Assembly: GCA_964577975.1 (NCBI GenBank)
Contig: CAZOBB010000083.1
Location: 1-6,415, forward strand
From: JAOZMY01 sp964577975
GTDB lineage: Bacteria > Desulfobacterota > S145-22
DNA length: 6,415 bases
Direction: 5' to 3'
A program made the translations under genes and the position numbers. Shown piece after piece: positions 5,136 to 6,415 of this stretch. The notes under the pieces are model-generated. The model searched no databases. It saw only the letters and a program-made list of their open reading frames with translations, and had not been told where the DNA came from. Numbering within the stretch: position 1 is the stretch's first letter; each line of letters begins with the position of its first letter.

Positions 5136-6074
5136 ATGACGCACTGGGCGTTTGTTTTTCCAGGACAAGGGGCCCAACAGGTGGGCATGGGAAAGAGTTT
5201 GGTTGAGAATAGCTCGATTGCCAAAGAGGTATTCCAAGAAGCGAGCGACGCCCTCTCGCTGGACATGGAAAAACTCTGTTTCGAGGGACCGGAAGAAACC
5301 CTCCGGCTCACGGAGAACACGCAACCCGCGATCCTGACCGTGAGCATCGCCGCCTACCGGGTCTTTGCCGAGGAGGTCGGGTTGACGCCTTCTTATCTCG
5401 CCGGCCACAGCCTGGGAGAGTATGCCGCGTTGGTCGCGTCGGGTGTTTTTGCCTTTCGGGACGCCGTCTACGCGGTGAAGCAGCGCGGAAAATTCATGCA
5501 AGAGGCCGTCCCCGTGGGTGAGGGCGCCATGGCGGCGGTCCTGGGGCTTCCCCGTGAGAAGGTGTCGGAGATCTGCGAACAGGCCGCCCAGGGCGACGTG
5601 GTGGATCCGGCCAATTACAACAGCCCCGGCCAGGTGGTCATCTCCGGTCACAAGGACGCCGTGGAACGCGCGGGTGCTTTGGCGAAAGAGGCGGGCGCCA
5701 AGAAGGTGATCCCCCTTTCCGTGAGCGCTCCTTTTCATTCCGCCCTGATGAAGCAGGCGGGGGAACGCCTCAAAGGGGTGCTGGAAGGGTTCGAGGTCGG
5801 GAAGATGACGGTCCCCGTGATCGCCAACGTAACGGGAAAACCCTACGAGTCCGAGGATGAGGTCATCCCCATGCTGGTGAAGCAGGTCAGCTCTCCCGTC
5901 TACTGGGAGCAAACCATGGAAACCATGCGTGATCTGGGCGTGGATCGGGTCATTGAACTGGGGCCCGGAAAGGTCCTCTCGGGGCTTTTCAAGCGGTTCG
6001 ACAAGGCGTTTGCCCCGGTTTCGATTCAGACCTATGAGGATATTGTGAAATTCAAGGAGTCCTACGAGGGATGA
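5136..6074 (+). CDS. fabD: malonyl-CoA:ACP transacylase FabD
   Basis: FabD moves malonyl from CoA to acyl carrier protein, supplying the extender unit of type II fatty acid synthesis in the cytoplasm. At 312 residues it is normal for the family. FVFPGQGAQ (7-14) contains Gln11 of the oxyanion hole. The nucleophile is Ser92 in GHSLGEY (90-96), with Arg117 (KQRG) to bind the malonyl carboxylate, His201 (APFHSALM) as base, and Gln250 (VKQVSSPV). These numbers coincide with those of E. coli FabD. NYNSPGQVVISG (160-171) and ELGPGKVLSGL (274-284) are also typical. The ATG at 5136 has AGGAGG four bases upstream, placed directly after the dehydrogenase stop. The stop overlaps the fabG start as ATGA (6071-6074), indicating translational coupling. 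Confidence 0.96.
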   Translation: MTHWAFVFPGQGAQQVGMGKSLVENSSIAKEVFQEASDALSLDMEKLCFEGPEETLRLTENTQPAILTVSIAAYRVFAEEVGLTPSYLAGHSLGEYAALVASGVFAFRDAVYAVKQRGKFMQEAVPVGEGAMAAVLGLPREKVSEICEQAAQGDVVDPANYNSPGQVVISGHKDAVERAGALAKEAGAKKVIPLSVSAPFHSALMKQAGERLKGVLEGFEVGKMTVPVIANVTGKPYESEDEVIPMLVKQVSSPVYWEQTMETMRDLGVDRVIELGPGKVLSGLFKRFDKAFAPVSIQTYEDIVKFKESYEG

Positions 6075-6415
6075 ACGTCGATCTGAAAGGACAAGTGGCT
6101 GTCGTCACGGGGGGGAGCCGGGGGATCGGCCGCGGTATCGCGGAGGTTCTCGCCCGTAACGGGGCGACGTGTGTCGTGACGGGGAGGAACGAGCAGCGAC
6201 TGAGGGAGGTGGAGGCAGCCTTGCAGGCGGTCGAGCCGACGTGCCGCGCCGCCGTGCTCCACGTGGAGAAGCTGGAGGAGGTGGAGGCGTTCGCCAAGGG
6301 ACTCTATGGAGATCTGGGCAGGATTGACATCCTCGTCAACAACGCGGGGATCACGGACGATCAGCTTCTGCTTCGAATGAAGGAAGAGCAGTGGGATCGA
6401 GTTCTCGAAACGAAC
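6071..6415 (+). CDS. fabG: 3-oxoacyl-ACP reductase FabG (5' part, cut by window end)
   Basis: FabG is an NADPH-dependent short-chain dehydrogenase that reduces 3-oxoacyl-ACP to 3-hydroxyacyl-ACP. The first 115 codons are present and no stop is reached. The Rossmann motif TGGSRGIG is at 13-20, with Arg17 and TGRN (37-40) fitting NADPH preference. LVNNAGIT is at 88-95, and LLLRMKEEQWDRVLETN runs to the window end, where Asn115 probably is the first residue of the Asn-Ser-Tyr-Lys catalytic set. The Ser, Tyr and Lys lie beyond the window. At 62-66 the protein reads VLHVE where FabG proteins normally have a conserved Asp-Val that contacts the adenine ring. The ATG at 6071 overlaps the fabD stop; AAGGAG (6054-6059) inside fabD may serve as its ribosome binding site. 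acpP and fabF would be expected next. Confidence 0.92.
   Translation, partial: MNVDLKGQVAVVTGGSRGIGRGIAEVLARNGATCVVTGRNEQRLREVEAALQAVEPTCRAAVLHVEKLEEVEAFAKGLYGDLGRIDILVNNAGITDDQLLLRMKEEQWDRVLETN

Noticed and set aside
5055..5912. Antisense open frame of 285 codons
   Set aside because: It lies opposite fabD, whose catalytic residues are all intact, and its translation is His/Arg/Gly-rich with no recognisable motif.
1..6415. CRISPR array, insertion sequence, tRNA, rRNA or phage genes
   Set aside because: No repeat-spacer pattern, transposase motif, terminal inverted repeats, or RNA gene signature was seen; the window is fully explained by conserved housekeeping genes and short gaps.

Overview
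The window is bacterial chromosomal DNA carrying housekeeping genes in one direction (+ strand), with no rRNA, tRNA, CRISPR or mobile element visible. Linked yceD-rpmF-plsX-fab genes, an anaerobe-style acyl-CoA dehydrogenase and a LivK/H/M-type transporter suggest a Gram-negative bacterium, most likely of the former Deltaproteobacteria (Desulfobacterota, for example a syntrophic or sulfate-reducing relative). This assignment is an inference from gene content and style; no taxonomic marker is present.

Region 1 (1-1941) is the distal part of a branched-chain amino acid (HAAT family) ABC importer operon. It holds the last residues of an upstream gene (possibly the periplasmic binding protein), a strong GC-rich stem-loop, then livH and livM, the two membrane permeases. 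The ATPase genes livG and livF do not follow livM; if present they lie upstream or elsewhere. A stem-loop overlaps the livM stop codon.

Region 2 (about 1978-6415) is a lipid-synthesis operon with its own probable promoter (TTGACA, 17 bp, TAGTAA). The order is yceD (DUF177), rpmF (ribosomal protein L32), plsX (phosphate acyltransferase), an acyl-CoA dehydrogenase, fabD (malonyl-CoA:ACP transacylase) and the first 115 codons of fabG (3-oxoacyl-ACP reductase), where the window ends. FabD supplies malonyl-ACP, FabG reduces the beta-ketoacyl-ACP made by condensation, and PlsX converts finished acyl-ACP to acyl-phosphate for phospholipid synthesis. YceD and L32 are regular neighbours of plsX.

The most interesting point is the gene order. 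Between plsX and fabD, where fabH (the initiating ketoacyl-ACP synthase III) usually sits, there is a complete, apparently active flavin acyl-CoA dehydrogenase with a tight ribosome-binding-site junction to fabD. This could mean that primer supply or an enoyl-reduction step is handled differently here, or it may simply be a lineage-specific insertion. Smaller points are a plsX start without a Shine-Dalgarno sequence below a hairpin, a Cys-x-x-Cys micro-ORF before the dehydrogenase, an unusual residue in the FabG cofactor region, and a visible drop in GC content across yceD to the start of the dehydrogenase gene.
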